A stretch of 64,000 nt of DNA, from contig MKVK01000013.1 of the NCBI GenBank assembly GCA_001898825.1, positions 1-64,000 of the forward strand, read 5' to 3'. Source of the stretch: Magnetospirillum sp. 64-120. GTDB taxonomy: Bacteria > Pseudomonadota > Alphaproteobacteria > Rhodospirillales > Magnetospirillaceae. Within the stretch, counting starts at the first letter, position 1; every line of letters begins with the position of its first letter. Below are positions 1-9,192 of this stretch, piece after piece. The position numbers and the translations under genes were made by a program. The notes below the pieces were generated by a model. That model worked only from the letters and a program-made list of their open reading frames with translations. It ran no database searches and was not told the origin of the DNA.

Positions 1-105
1 TGCCGCCTCAAGGACTTCCGCAGGATCGCAACCCGATATGATCGCCGCGCCGTCAACTTCATGGCGGCGGTCTGCATCGCCGCCACCGTCAGCTACTGGT
101 TATGA
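1..105 (+). CDS. IS5-family transposase, C-terminal end (partial)
   Basis: The first 34 codons read in frame 1 to a TGA at 103-105. They contain the KDFRRIATRYDR stretch followed by a hydrophobic AAVCIAATVSYWL end, which is the usual C-terminus of IS5-group DDE transposases. The rest of the gene lies left of the window. The insertion sequence must end shortly after 105. The exact terminal inverted repeat cannot be fixed because the left end is not visible. Its position directly before a truncated phage gene suggests that it interrupted the phage operon. Confidence 0.75.
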   Translation, partial: CRLKDFRRIATRYDRRAVNFMAAVCIAATVSYWL

Positions 106-168
106 GTCCTGACCCTAGTTGCAACCATTGACCTGCCCTGGAAGTTTCATCCGGTCGTAAGTAGAGCC

Positions 169-585
169 TTGGGCGAAGTTACGCCGTGTGGCCCCATTGC
201 TCAGGCCCATCCCTTGCCCGAACGCTCGGCCGTTTATGGTCCCTATACCAAGCTGGGCGGCATCGCCGAAGACGGCCAGTACGGCCCGCAGACCGATTTC
301 GCCCTGAAACACGCCACCGCCCAGCTGGGTCCGGACAAGGTGGCCGAGGGTCTGGCGCTGGGGCGTTTCAACACCTTCACCCGCGACGCCCAAAGCCGGG
401 GCGACACGGCCCCGCCCAAGGTGGAAGCCGGCACCTTGCAGGCGACGCTGAACGGCTTTGGCCAAAACCTGAAGCAGGACGACTGGATCGGTCCCAAGAC
501 CACCCAAGCCTTCGCCCAGGCGCTGCGCCAGGAAGATGCCGATCAGGTCACCCAAGCCCTGGGGCGGACTTTGGGCTGGTTGTGA
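169..585 (+). CDS. Truncated phage protein, possible peptidoglycan-binding-like repeats
   Basis: A 138-aa frame starts at a TTG, but the same frame is open back to the transposase stop at 105, so the true N-terminus was probably lost to the IS insertion. Two similar segments, DGQYGPQTDFALKHA (about residues 36-50) and DDWIGPKTTQAFAQAL (about 105-120), resemble the G-x-x-T helix pattern of peptidoglycan-binding-like domains. Its place before the tail genes suggests a virion protein. I cannot name the family, and expression after the IS insertion is uncertain. Confidence 0.45.
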   Translation: MGEVTPCGPIAQAHPLPERSAVYGPYTKLGGIAEDGQYGPQTDFALKHATAQLGPDKVAEGLALGRFNTFTRDAQSRGDTAPPKVEAGTLQATLNGFGQNLKQDDWIGPKTTQAFAQALRQEDADQVTQALGRTLGWL

Positions 586-594
586 AATCGTCCC

Positions 595-624
595 TTGACA
601 CAGGAACAAATCACGAACTAATAT
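595..624 (+). promoter_or_regulatory. Predicted sigma-70 promoter upstream of the tail genes
   Basis: TTGACA at 595-600, an 18-base spacer and TAATAT at 619-624. It lies just after the truncated gene and about 95 bases before the tail-tube A start, in an AT-richer patch. The match is strong by eye. No transcript data support it. Confidence 0.55.
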
Positions 625-647
625 CTCCCCATCACCGCCACAATTGC

Positions 648-681
648 GCCCGCGTCCCAGAATTGGGTCTGCGGGCTTTTT
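648..681 (+). terminator. Rho-independent terminator or attenuator
   Basis: Nested hairpin: GCCCGC (648-653) pairs with GCGGGC (671-676), and CCCA (656-659) with TGGG (664-667) around a GAAT loop. Five T residues follow at 677-681. It begins only about 24 bases after the -10 box of the promoter at 595-624. It therefore either ends a very short RNA or attenuates transcription into the tail operon. Confidence 0.65.
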
Positions 682-716
682 GTTGCCCAATCCCCCTCAT
701 CATCGGAGATCCTGCC

Positions 717-1286
717 ATGGCATTGTCGGCCATCGCCCTGTGCTCGCGCGCGCTGTTGAAGCTGGGCGCGGCCACCATCGCCAGTTTCGACGAAGGCACC
801 GCCGAATCGGAAGTGTGCGCCAACCTGTATCCCTCGGTGCGCGACGCGTTGCTGTCGTCCTATCCGTGGAAATTCGCCACCGGCCAGGTGTCGTTGCCGC
901 GTCTGGTGGCCCAGCCGGTGGCCGATTATGCCATGGCCTATCAATTGCCCGCCGATTTCCTGCGGGCCATGTCGGCGGGGGTCGCCGGCCAGGGTTTCGG
1001 CCTGTCGTACCGCATCGCCGAGAACCGGCTGCATTGCGATGCCGACGAGGTCACCCTGACCTACATCTTCCGCCCCGACGAACTGTCGTTTCCGCCGTTC
1101 TTCGATCAGGTGCTGATCACCCGGCTGGCCGCCGAGTTCTGCATTCCGCTGACCGAAAGCACCAGCCGGGCCGAGTTCCTGTACCGTCTGGCCGAGGACG
1201 AATACCGCCGGGCCAAACTGGTGGACGCCCAACAGGACGTGCCATCGGCCATTTCCAGCTTCCCGCTGGTCGAGGTGCGGTCATGA
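717..1286 (+). CDS. Tail tubular protein A-like (head-tail/tail tube)
   Basis: 189 aa, close to T7 gp11 (about 196 aa). The N-terminus LCSRALLKLGAATIASFDEG, followed by a repeated Y-P/LRDALLSSYPWKFA pattern, matches the opening of tail tubular protein A-type adaptors, in which a short N-terminal helix precedes an acidic motif. Such proteins form the upper ring of the short tail tube below the portal. The start ATG at 717 follows a GGAG Shine-Dalgarno sequence (705-708). The stop overlaps the ATG of the next gene, so the two are translationally coupled, as the tail-tube A and B genes are in podoviruses. The family call is from recollection of motifs, not an alignment. Confidence 0.6.
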   Translation: MALSAIALCSRALLKLGAATIASFDEGTAESEVCANLYPSVRDALLSSYPWKFATGQVSLPRLVAQPVADYAMAYQLPADFLRAMSAGVAGQGFGLSYRIAENRLHCDADEVTLTYIFRPDELSFPPFFDQVLITRLAAEFCIPLTESTSRAEFLYRLAEDEYRRAKLVDAQQDVPSAISSFPLVEVRS

Positions 1287-3190
1287 GCGGCGGCACCATC
1301 ACCCTGGCCAAGACCAATTTCACCGCCGGCGAGTTGTCGCTGGATATGATGGGGCGCGGTGATTTGTCGGCCTATGCCAACGGCGCCAAACGTTTATGCA
1401 ACGTCTTCATCGCCCCCATCGGCGGGGTATCACGGCGATCGGGGCTGCGTTACGTGGACACGGCGCGGGGTCGCGGTCGGCTGATCGCCTTCGAATTCAA
1501 CACCGAGCAAACCTATTTGATGGTGCTGACCGACCTGCATCTGGACGTCTATGCCGACGGCGTGCACGTGGCCGAAATGGCGACACCGTGGTCTTTGGCG
1601 CAGTTGCAACAGATCAACTGGACCCAGACCGCCGACACGCTGCTGGTGGTCCACCCCGAGATCACGCCGCGCAAGCTGACCCGCACGTCCCACAGCGCCT
1701 GGACCATGGCCGAGTGGAGCTTTTATAGCGCCGACGAGGTGATCCAGCAGCCCTACCACAAATTCGCCGAGGACGAGGTGACGCTGCAGCCGTCCGGCAC
1801 TTCGGGCAACATCACCCTGACCGCTTCCAGCGCAGTCTTCGTCGCCGGCCATGTGGGCACCCGCTTCCGCCTGCAGCAAAAGGAAGTCGAGATCACCACC
1901 GTGACCTCGGCCACCCAGGCCAGCGCCACGGTCAAGCAGAGCTTGGTCAACGCCACCGCCCACAAGGATTGGGAAGAACAGGCGTTGTCCAGCGTGCGCG
2001 GCTGGCCGGTTTCGGTGTGTTTCCACCAGGACCGTCTGGTCATCGGCGGCAGCCGCGACCAGCCCAACCGATTGTGGCTGTCGAAATCGTCCGATCTGTT
2101 CAACTTCGACCTGGGCGAGGCGCTGGACGACGAAGCCATCGAATTCGCCCTGCTGTCCGATCAGGTCAACGCCATCCGCAACGTGTTTTCCGGGCGCCAT
2201 TTGCAGGTCTTCACCTCGGGGGCGGAATGGATGGTGTCGGGGCAGCCCCTGACCCCCACATCCATCCAGTTGACCCGGCAAACCCGCGTCGGTTCGCCGG
2301 TGGATCGCACGGTGCCGCCACGCGATGTGGACGGCGCCACCTTGTTCGTGTCCAGAAACGGCAAGGACCTGCGCGAATTCCTGTTCGCCGACGTGGAACA
2401 GGCCTATCAGTCCACCGATCTGGCCATGCTGGCCAAGCACGTGATGAACGCCCCCGTGGACCAGGATTACGATTCGGCCCGACGGTTGTTCCATCTGGTC
2501 ATGGGCGACGGGTCCTTGGGCACCGTCACCGTGTTCCGCGCCGAAAAGGTCACCGCCTGGACCACCCACCGCACCGACGGGCAATTCCTGTCGGTCGCGG
2601 TGGTGGAAGGCGAGGTTTATGTGCTGGTGGAACGGGGCGGCACTGTGTTGGTCGAACGTTTCGACGACACCTTGTCCATGGATTCGGCCCTGACCGGCGA
2701 AGCCGAGGACCCCAAATCGGTGTGGAGCGGCCTGGACCATCTGGAAGGCCGCCAGGTCCGCGTCCTGGCCGATGACGGCGCCTTGGAAACGCTCACCGTG
2801 ACCGATGGAGCCGTCACCCTTTCGGAACCGGCGTCCAAGGTCCAGATGGGATTGCCCTTCACCCACGAGATCGAGCCGCTGCCCCCGGTGGTGCAGGCCG
2901 CCGGGGGCGCCGGTCCCGGTGCGGTGGTCCGCCTGATCCGGGCGCATTTCCGCCTGCTGGACACCCAGGCCTTGCATCTGGACACCGGCAAGGGGCCGGT
3001 CCCGGTGCCGTTTCGTCGCTTCGGCCGCCACGGCTTCGACGCCGGACCGCCGATGTTTTCCGGCGACGTGCAGGTGCGCGCCATCGGCTGGAAGCGTGAC
3101 GCCTTCGCGCCGCTGTGGCGCATCAGCCAGGACGCGCCCCTGCCCTGCACCGTGCTGGCGGTGGCCACTGAGATGAAATTGTCCTCGTGA
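1283..3190 (+). CDS. Tail tubular protein B-like (tail nozzle)
   Basis: 635 aa. The N-terminal pattern GELSLDMMGRGDLSAYANGA, then CNVFIAPIGGVSRRSGLRYV, is the hallmark of a large phage structural family that takes the place of T7 gp12. The rest is beta-rich, as expected of a propeller-like nozzle. The start overlaps the preceding stop by 4 bases. It would sit at the distal end of the short tail and receive the fibres encoded next. It is somewhat shorter than T7 gp12 (about 790 aa). No frameshift or missing segment is apparent. Confidence 0.65.
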   Translation: MSGGTITLAKTNFTAGELSLDMMGRGDLSAYANGAKRLCNVFIAPIGGVSRRSGLRYVDTARGRGRLIAFEFNTEQTYLMVLTDLHLDVYADGVHVAEMATPWSLAQLQQINWTQTADTLLVVHPEITPRKLTRTSHSAWTMAEWSFYSADEVIQQPYHKFAEDEVTLQPSGTSGNITLTASSAVFVAGHVGTRFRLQQKEVEITTVTSATQASATVKQSLVNATAHKDWEEQALSSVRGWPVSVCFHQDRLVIGGSRDQPNRLWLSKSSDLFNFDLGEALDDEAIEFALLSDQVNAIRNVFSGRHLQVFTSGAEWMVSGQPLTPTSIQLTRQTRVGSPVDRTVPPRDVDGATLFVSRNGKDLREFLFADVEQAYQSTDLAMLAKHVMNAPVDQDYDSARRLFHLVMGDGSLGTVTVFRAEKVTAWTTHRTDGQFLSVAVVEGEVYVLVERGGTVLVERFDDTLSMDSALTGEAEDPKSVWSGLDHLEGRQVRVLADDGALETLTVTDGAVTLSEPASKVQMGLPFTHEIEPLPPVVQAAGGAGPGAVVRLIRAHFRLLDTQALHLDTGKGPVPVPFRRFGRHGFDAGPPMFSGDVQVRAIGWKRDAFAPLWRISQDAPLPCTVLAVATEMKLSS

Positions 3191-3205
3191 CGCAAGGAAC
3201 AAAAC

Positions 3206-4435
3206 ATGACCGAGCATATTCAAATCAACGACGTCGCCCCGCGCGTCCAGTATCTGGCCGACGGGGTGCAATCGGCCTTCACCTTTCCCTTCGCCATCTT
3301 CGCCGACAACGACTTGGAAGTCTGGCAGGACGAAAACCTGCAAAGCGGGGGCTACACCGTCTCGGGAGCGGGCATTTCCACCGGTGGCACCGCCTTGTTC
3401 GCCACCCCGCCGACGGCGGGCACCCGCATCACCCTGCGCCGCCGCCTGCCCATTCGCCGGACCACCGACTATCAGGCCGACGGGCTGATCCGGGCCAAGA
3501 CCCTGAACGACGAAATGGATTATCAGGTCGCGGCACTGCAGCAGGTGGCGGAAGTGACCGAACGTTCGCTGCGCCGTTCCGCCACCTCGTCCAGCCTGGC
3601 TGATTTGACGCTTCCCGAACCGGCCCCCAATCGTGGACTGAAATGGAACGCGGCGGGCAACGGATTGGTGAATTCCGCCAACGACCCTGATGCCGTCGGC
3701 GACGCCACCGCCGCCGCCGCCCAAGCCCTGGCCGCCGCGGTCCAAGCCCAATCCACCCGCGACCAGATCCTGGCAACCCTGGCGACGATTGAAAATCCTT
3801 TGGCACAGAACGCCAATCTGGCCGATCTCGACAATGTGCCGACAGCCCGCCTCAACCTGGGCTTGGGATCGGCGGCGACCAAAGACACCGGGACGGCGGC
3901 GGGGAACGTGGTTGCCCTCGACGCTGGCGGCCTGATCCCCAGCAGCGTGCTTCCGGTCAGTGACGCCCTTCCGGTGGGGTGCGTCATAAATTGGGCGGGT
4001 CCGTCGGCGCCGACCGGGACCTGGCTGGAATGTAACGGCCAGAACGTCAGCCGCACCACATACCCCGCTTTGTTCTCTGCCATCGGCACCACCTGGGGGG
4101 CCGGCGATGGCAACACCACCTTCACCATGCCGGACCTGCGTGGACGCGGACTGATCGGCAAGGGAAAGGGGAGCGGCCTAAGCGATCGTACCTTGGCCGC
4201 GACGGGCGGCGCCGAAACCCATGTCCTGAGCGTGACGGAAATGCCAAGCCATAGCCACGGGGGCGGAACCGTTCCGGCGAGTTCAGACCTCCAGGTCGGG
4301 GGTGGGAGTTTCTTCAAATTTGCCCCGGATGGCGGAAGCTACACCCTGCCATCCACGGGAAGTCAGGGCAGCGGCGGCGCTCACAACAACATGAGCCCCT
4401 TTGCCGTCGTCGCCTTCTACATCAAGGCAGGGTGA
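3206..4435 (+). CDS. Tail fibre protein with C-terminal collar domain
   Basis: 409 aa. Residues 1-115 (VQYLADGVQSAFTFPFAIFA onwards, ending in a helical DYQVAALQQVAEVTERS segment) look like a T7 gp17-type N-terminal tail-attachment domain. A short NLADLDNVPTARLNLGLG motif near residue 205 is the widespread fibre-shaft repeat. From about residue 255 there is a phage tail collar domain: GTWLECNGQ, then FTMPDLRGRGLIGKG, then a histidine-containing MPSHSHGG. The gene has an AAGGA Shine-Dalgarno sequence. Role: receptor recognition, attached to the nozzle made by the previous gene. Confidence 0.8.
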   Translation: MTEHIQINDVAPRVQYLADGVQSAFTFPFAIFADNDLEVWQDENLQSGGYTVSGAGISTGGTALFATPPTAGTRITLRRRLPIRRTTDYQADGLIRAKTLNDEMDYQVAALQQVAEVTERSLRRSATSSSLADLTLPEPAPNRGLKWNAAGNGLVNSANDPDAVGDATAAAAQALAAAVQAQSTRDQILATLATIENPLAQNANLADLDNVPTARLNLGLGSAATKDTGTAAGNVVALDAGGLIPSSVLPVSDALPVGCVINWAGPSAPTGTWLECNGQNVSRTTYPALFSAIGTTWGAGDGNTTFTMPDLRGRGLIGKGKGSGLSDRTLAATGGAETHVLSVTEMPSHSHGGGTVPASSDLQVGGGSFFKFAPDGGSYTLPSTGSQGSGGAHNNMSPFAVVAFYIKAG

Positions 4436-4441
4436 TAGATC

Positions 4442-4819
4442 ATGATCATCAGCACAGAAGATTGGCCGGGCAGCCGGCAAGACCTGGAAGCCGCCATTGC
4501 CGTTTTCCAGGCACAACGGGCGGCGCATGCCCTGACGATCGGCGTCGCCGCTCCGGTCCCCGCGATCCCGGTTGTCGGGCAAATCGTCGCGGCAGGCGGA
4601 AGCTTCATCCTGGCTCACGAGCTTGACGACAGCCCGGCGCCGCGGACGCGGATTGAAGAGATCGACATCCGCCTGGCCGCCATCGATCGGTTAACCCTGA
4701 GGCCGCTGCGCGCCTTGGCCCTGGGCATCGCCAGCCAAGCCGACAACGACAGGCTGACGACCCTGGAAGCCGAAGCGTCGGCGCTGCGCACCGAACGAGC
4801 GGCGCTGACCTCCGGTTGA
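4442..4819 (+). CDS. Small phage protein of unknown function
   Basis: 125 aa, starting 6 bases after the fibre stop and ending 27 bases before a terminator. Residues 35-60 are hydrophobic and proline/glycine-rich, giving one possible membrane or amphipathic segment. Residues 70-125 are charged helices with leucine spacing that could form a coiled coil. Its place directly after a fibre gene would suit a fibre-assembly factor, but no family is recognised. Confidence 0.55.
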   Translation: MIISTEDWPGSRQDLEAAIAVFQAQRAAHALTIGVAAPVPAIPVVGQIVAAGGSFILAHELDDSPAPRTRIEEIDIRLAAIDRLTLRPLRALALGIASQADNDRLTTLEAEASALRTERAALTSG

Positions 4820-4845
4820 GCGTTTGAAGCCAGAACATTTCCCCC

Positions 4846-4875
4846 AGCCTCGCCGATCCCCGGCGGGGCTTTTTT
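4846..4875 (+). terminator. Rho-independent terminator
   Basis: A ten-base stem (AGCCTCGCCG with CGGCGGGGCT, one G-T pair) around a five-base loop at 4856-4860, followed by TTTTTT. It separates the first fibre unit from the fibre gene at 4892, only 16 bases before that start codon. Confidence 0.8.
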
Positions 4876-4885
4876 CATGGAGTAA

Positions 4886-6028
<1,143 letters not shown>

Positions 6029-6030
6029 AC

Positions 6031-8808
6031 ATGTTCAGCGACAGCATGATGCTGGGAGGCGGCCGTAAGGCCGCCTTTTCCATCGCCAACTCCGTCCGCC
6101 TGGACGGGACGGCGGATTACTTCACCCGCACTTTCACCGACCCGACGGCGCAAGATCGTTGGACCGTTTCACTTTGGTTCAAGCGCTCCCAAATCAGCCA
6201 GCCTGATCGCCGTCACTTGATTGGCGGAAACAGCCTGAACGATGGCACGCGCTTCGCGGTCTTCATCGACGCCAATGACAGCTTGCGCATGGACTGGGAC
6301 GGCCAGACCAACCAAATCACCAGCCTTCGAAAATTCAGGGATACAACCGCTTGGTATCATCTGGTGATCAGCTTTGACGGCACGGCCGCAAGCAACCAAA
6401 ACCGTCTGCGTATCTGGATCAATGGCGGACTCGAGACGGAGTTCATCTCGTTCAACGCCAGCATTCCCTCGACCGTCAGCTTCAACAGAAGCACCCAACA
6501 CTTCATTGGCTCTGAAGTGGCATCCGGTCACTTTTCCGGCTATTTCGCAGAAATCTGCTTCATCGACGGCTCGGATCTTTCCCCCTCGGACTTCGGCGAA
6601 ACCGACCCGGTCACTGGGGCGTGGCGACCCAAGAAGCCAAGCGACTTGGTGGCAAATCTGCCTGTCTACACCATGATCAGCCCTGCTGCCGGGACCATCA
6701 TTGGTAACATGACAAGCGGCGCCGGTTTGGCCGGGTTGTTCGATGGCAACCTGTCAGAGCCGAACCCCAGCCAGCCTTATTACGCAGATGATCTGGGGTG
6801 GGGCGGCAAGGCGTGGGGTGTAGGAAATGAACGCACCGTTGCGTATGCCATCGCCTATGGCTCATCGAATTATGGTTTCTACAACAACGGATACTCAGTC
6901 ACGCTATCGCTGCAAGGATCGAATGACGGCGGTTCCAGTTGGACGACTCTCGGCACGGCCACGTTTGATGATGACGGCACCGACAAGCCACGCAGGATCG
7001 ACGCCACGACGCTTGCGCCTTATGAGCGTCATCGCATCCTGATCGACGTCTATAGCGGAGCGGCCAAAGCATCCGAATTCCAGTTTTACGAACAAGCCGG
7101 CCTGACTGTCTATGGCACCAACGGCTTCCACCTGGATTTCGCCGATCCCGCCAATCTGGGCAAAGACGTCTCGGGCAACGCCAACCACTGGACCCCGGTC
7201 AGCCTGGGGGCAGCGGACGTGGTGGCGGATTCGCCGACGAACAATTTCGCCACCATCAATGCCCTGGATACCCGCAATGGCCCGACCATCAGCAACGGGG
7301 CCTTGACCATCAGCGGGAACAACTCTTCCGCCGTCGCCACCATCAGCATCCCCAAGGGACGCTGGGTGTGGGAAACCACCGTCTCGCAGGCCACCAGTGC
7401 CGGCGGTGTGGGGGTCACCAACGATCAAAGCGCCGCCAACGCCAATGGCCTGAATTCTTACACCTATGGCTGGACGGGGGCGAAAGGGTTGCCGACCGGC
7501 GGTTCCGTGGCCTATGGCGCCGCCTTTACCGGTGGCTGCGTCGTGGCCGTGGTGATCGACAGCACGGCCCGGACCATCGAGTTCTTCAACAACGGCGTCA
7601 GCCAGGGCATCGCCTTCAGCGATGTCGATGTCCAAGGATGGTGGCCCTACATCTCGCCTGGGAGTTCGGCGACCCATACGGTCAACTTCGGACAGCGTCC
7701 TTTCGCCTATGCCTATGGAAACGCCCTCCCCCTGTGCTCCGCCAACCTGCCCACGCCGTCGATCAAAGACCCCGGTAAGCAGATGGACGTACTAACATAC
7801 ACAGGTGATGGTAGTGCCTTGCGCCTCATCGGAGGGCTTGCTTTTGCTCCTGACCTCGTCTGGATCAAGGGACGCAATCAGAACTACAGTCACAACCTAT
7901 TCGATTCTGTTCGTGGAGTTGAAAAGGTCCTTACTTCCAATACCACCAGTGCCGATAATTTCTATCTCGGTAATCCTGGCGACTTGACTGCATTTGGAAC
8001 AAACGGATTTACCATCCGCCAAACAACCAACTACGAGCTGAATCACCTGAGTGACACCTACGTCGCATGGTGCTGGAAAGCCGGCGGTACGGCTGTCGCG
8101 AACACGGACGGCACGATCCCCTCGCAGGTCAGTGCCAATCCTACCGCCGGGTTCAGCATTATCACCTACACAGGGAGTGGTGTCAGCGGGGCCACTGTTG
8201 GTCATGGCCTTTGGGCCGCCCCAAAGTTCGTAATCGTAAAGAGGCGCAACGGCGTCGGAAACTGGGTTTGCTGGCATATCAATCTTGCCAACAATACCAT
8301 TCTGCTAAATAGCACGGAGACACAAAGTCAAACCGATGCGTGGGTACCTGACCCCATGACTGCTTCGGCAGTCAAACTTGGAGCATCAACACAGCAAAGC
8401 ACAAACATATCTGGCGCCACTTACGTCGCCTACTGCTGGGCCGAAATCCCTGGCTTCAGCAAGTTCGGCAGCTACACCGGCAACGGTTCCAGTGACGGCC
8501 CGTTCGTCCATTGCGGGTTCAGGCCCCGATGGGTGTTGGTGAAGGTAACCGATGCGGCCAACGACTGGACGCTGCTCGACAGCGGACGAAGCCCGGAAAA
8601 CCCTGTTGACGAAGTGGTATATGCGAACTTGCCCAATTCAGAAGTCGTCAATGGCAGTCATAAGATCGACTTCCTAGCCAACGGCTTTAAAATTCGCAGT
8701 ACGGATAGCTACGCGACAATCAATGGCTCGGGACATACCTACATCTACGCCGCCTTCGCCGAGTACCCCTTCGGCGGCGCCAAGACCACGCCGGCCAAGG
8801 CGCGGTGA
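6031..8808 (+). CDS. Large phage tail protein with LamG- and SPRY-like folds
   Basis: 925 aa. Residues about 28-180 look like a LamG/concanavalin-type jelly roll (RWTVSLWFKRS, then AWYHLVISFDG, then RIWINGG). About 225-355 resembles a discoidin-like segment (LQGSNDGGSSWTTLGTATF). About 420-560 resembles an SPRY fold (IPKGRWVWETTVS, VVIDSTARTIEFFNNG). The C-terminal third has a repeated W-K-x-G / YVAWCWKAGG pattern found in large unassigned phage tail proteins. These are carbohydrate- or surface-binding folds, so an adhesin or host-range role is likely. The start lies 2 bases after the fibre stop. Codon use from about 7.78 to 8.75 kb is less GC-biased than its neighbours, suggesting mosaic acquisition. 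Confidence 0.65.
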   Translation: MFSDSMMLGGGRKAAFSIANSVRLDGTADYFTRTFTDPTAQDRWTVSLWFKRSQISQPDRRHLIGGNSLNDGTRFAVFIDANDSLRMDWDGQTNQITSLRKFRDTTAWYHLVISFDGTAASNQNRLRIWINGGLETEFISFNASIPSTVSFNRSTQHFIGSEVASGHFSGYFAEICFIDGSDLSPSDFGETDPVTGAWRPKKPSDLVANLPVYTMISPAAGTIIGNMTSGAGLAGLFDGNLSEPNPSQPYYADDLGWGGKAWGVGNERTVAYAIAYGSSNYGFYNNGYSVTLSLQGSNDGGSSWTTLGTATFDDDGTDKPRRIDATTLAPYERHRILIDVYSGAAKASEFQFYEQAGLTVYGTNGFHLDFADPANLGKDVSGNANHWTPVSLGAADVVADSPTNNFATINALDTRNGPTISNGALTISGNNSSAVATISIPKGRWVWETTVSQATSAGGVGVTNDQSAANANGLNSYTYGWTGAKGLPTGGSVAYGAAFTGGCVVAVVIDSTARTIEFFNNGVSQGIAFSDVDVQGWWPYISPGSSATHTVNFGQRPFAYAYGNALPLCSANLPTPSIKDPGKQMDVLTYTGDGSALRLIGGLAFAPDLVWIKGRNQNYSHNLFDSVRGVEKVLTSNTTSADNFYLGNPGDLTAFGTNGFTIRQTTNYELNHLSDTYVAWCWKAGGTAVANTDGTIPSQVSANPTAGFSIITYTGSGVSGATVGHGLWAAPKFVIVKRRNGVGNWVCWHINLANNTILLNSTETQSQTDAWVPDPMTASAVKLGASTQQSTNISGATYVAYCWAEIPGFSKFGSYTGNGSSDGPFVHCGFRPRWVLVKVTDAANDWTLLDSGRSPENPVDEVVYANLPNSEVVNGSHKIDFLANGFKIRSTDSYATINGSGHTYIYAAFAEYPFGGAKTTPAKAR

Positions 8809-8839
8809 CTTGACAACCTGAAAACCTGACATCGCCTGC

Positions 8840-8869
8840 CCCGCCCCGGTTCGCCGGGGCGGGTTTTTT
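8840..8869 (+). terminator. Rho-independent terminator with UUCG loop
   Basis: A perfect ten-base stem (CCCGCCCCGG with CCGGGGCGGG) closed by TTCG and followed by TTTTTT. It ends the tail transcription unit ahead of the packaging and lysis genes. Confidence 0.9.
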
Positions 8870-8901
8870 CTTGTCCCACCAACAACCGAACGGAGGATCA
8901 C

Positions 8902-9192
8902 ATGCCCGAGGACATGGGCACCATCCGGGCCGCCTGCCGGGCCGAACTGCCCGGCCGCATCAAGGCGGCGCTGGATGAGTACCGCCGCTTCGTCGCCGAA
9001 CCTCCCCCTGACGACGCCAAGGGCTTCGCCGCATGGCAGGCCGCCGCCAAGGCGGCGTTGTCCCATGTGGAGGGGTTGGTCAAGCTGGCCCGCTGGGCCG
9101 AAGGCGAAGCCAGTGAAGAACCGGGCGGCCTGGAGGGTTTGCTGGCCCAGGCCCGCGACGCCCTGGCCTGCCTGGACGAGGACGATTTGTGA
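8902..9192 (+). CDS. Probable terminase small subunit
   Basis: 96 aa, with a good Shine-Dalgarno sequence (CGGAGG) 6 bases before the ATG and a stop that overlaps the start of the large terminase. It is mostly helical and charged. The middle (KGFAAWQAAAKAALSHVEGL) and the acidic C-terminus suit a small DNA-recognition or bridging subunit. The assignment rests mainly on position. The sequence carries no helix-turn-helix that I can name, so another packaging accessory is possible. Confidence 0.5.
   Translation: MPEDMGTIRAACRAELPGRIKAALDEYRRFVAEPPPDDAKGFAAWQAAAKAALSHVEGLVKLARWAEGEASEEPGGLEGLLAQARDALACLDEDDL

Noticed and set aside
1430-3751. A 773-codon minus-strand frame
   Set aside because: Shadow of the tail-tube B and fibre genes; low-complexity translation.
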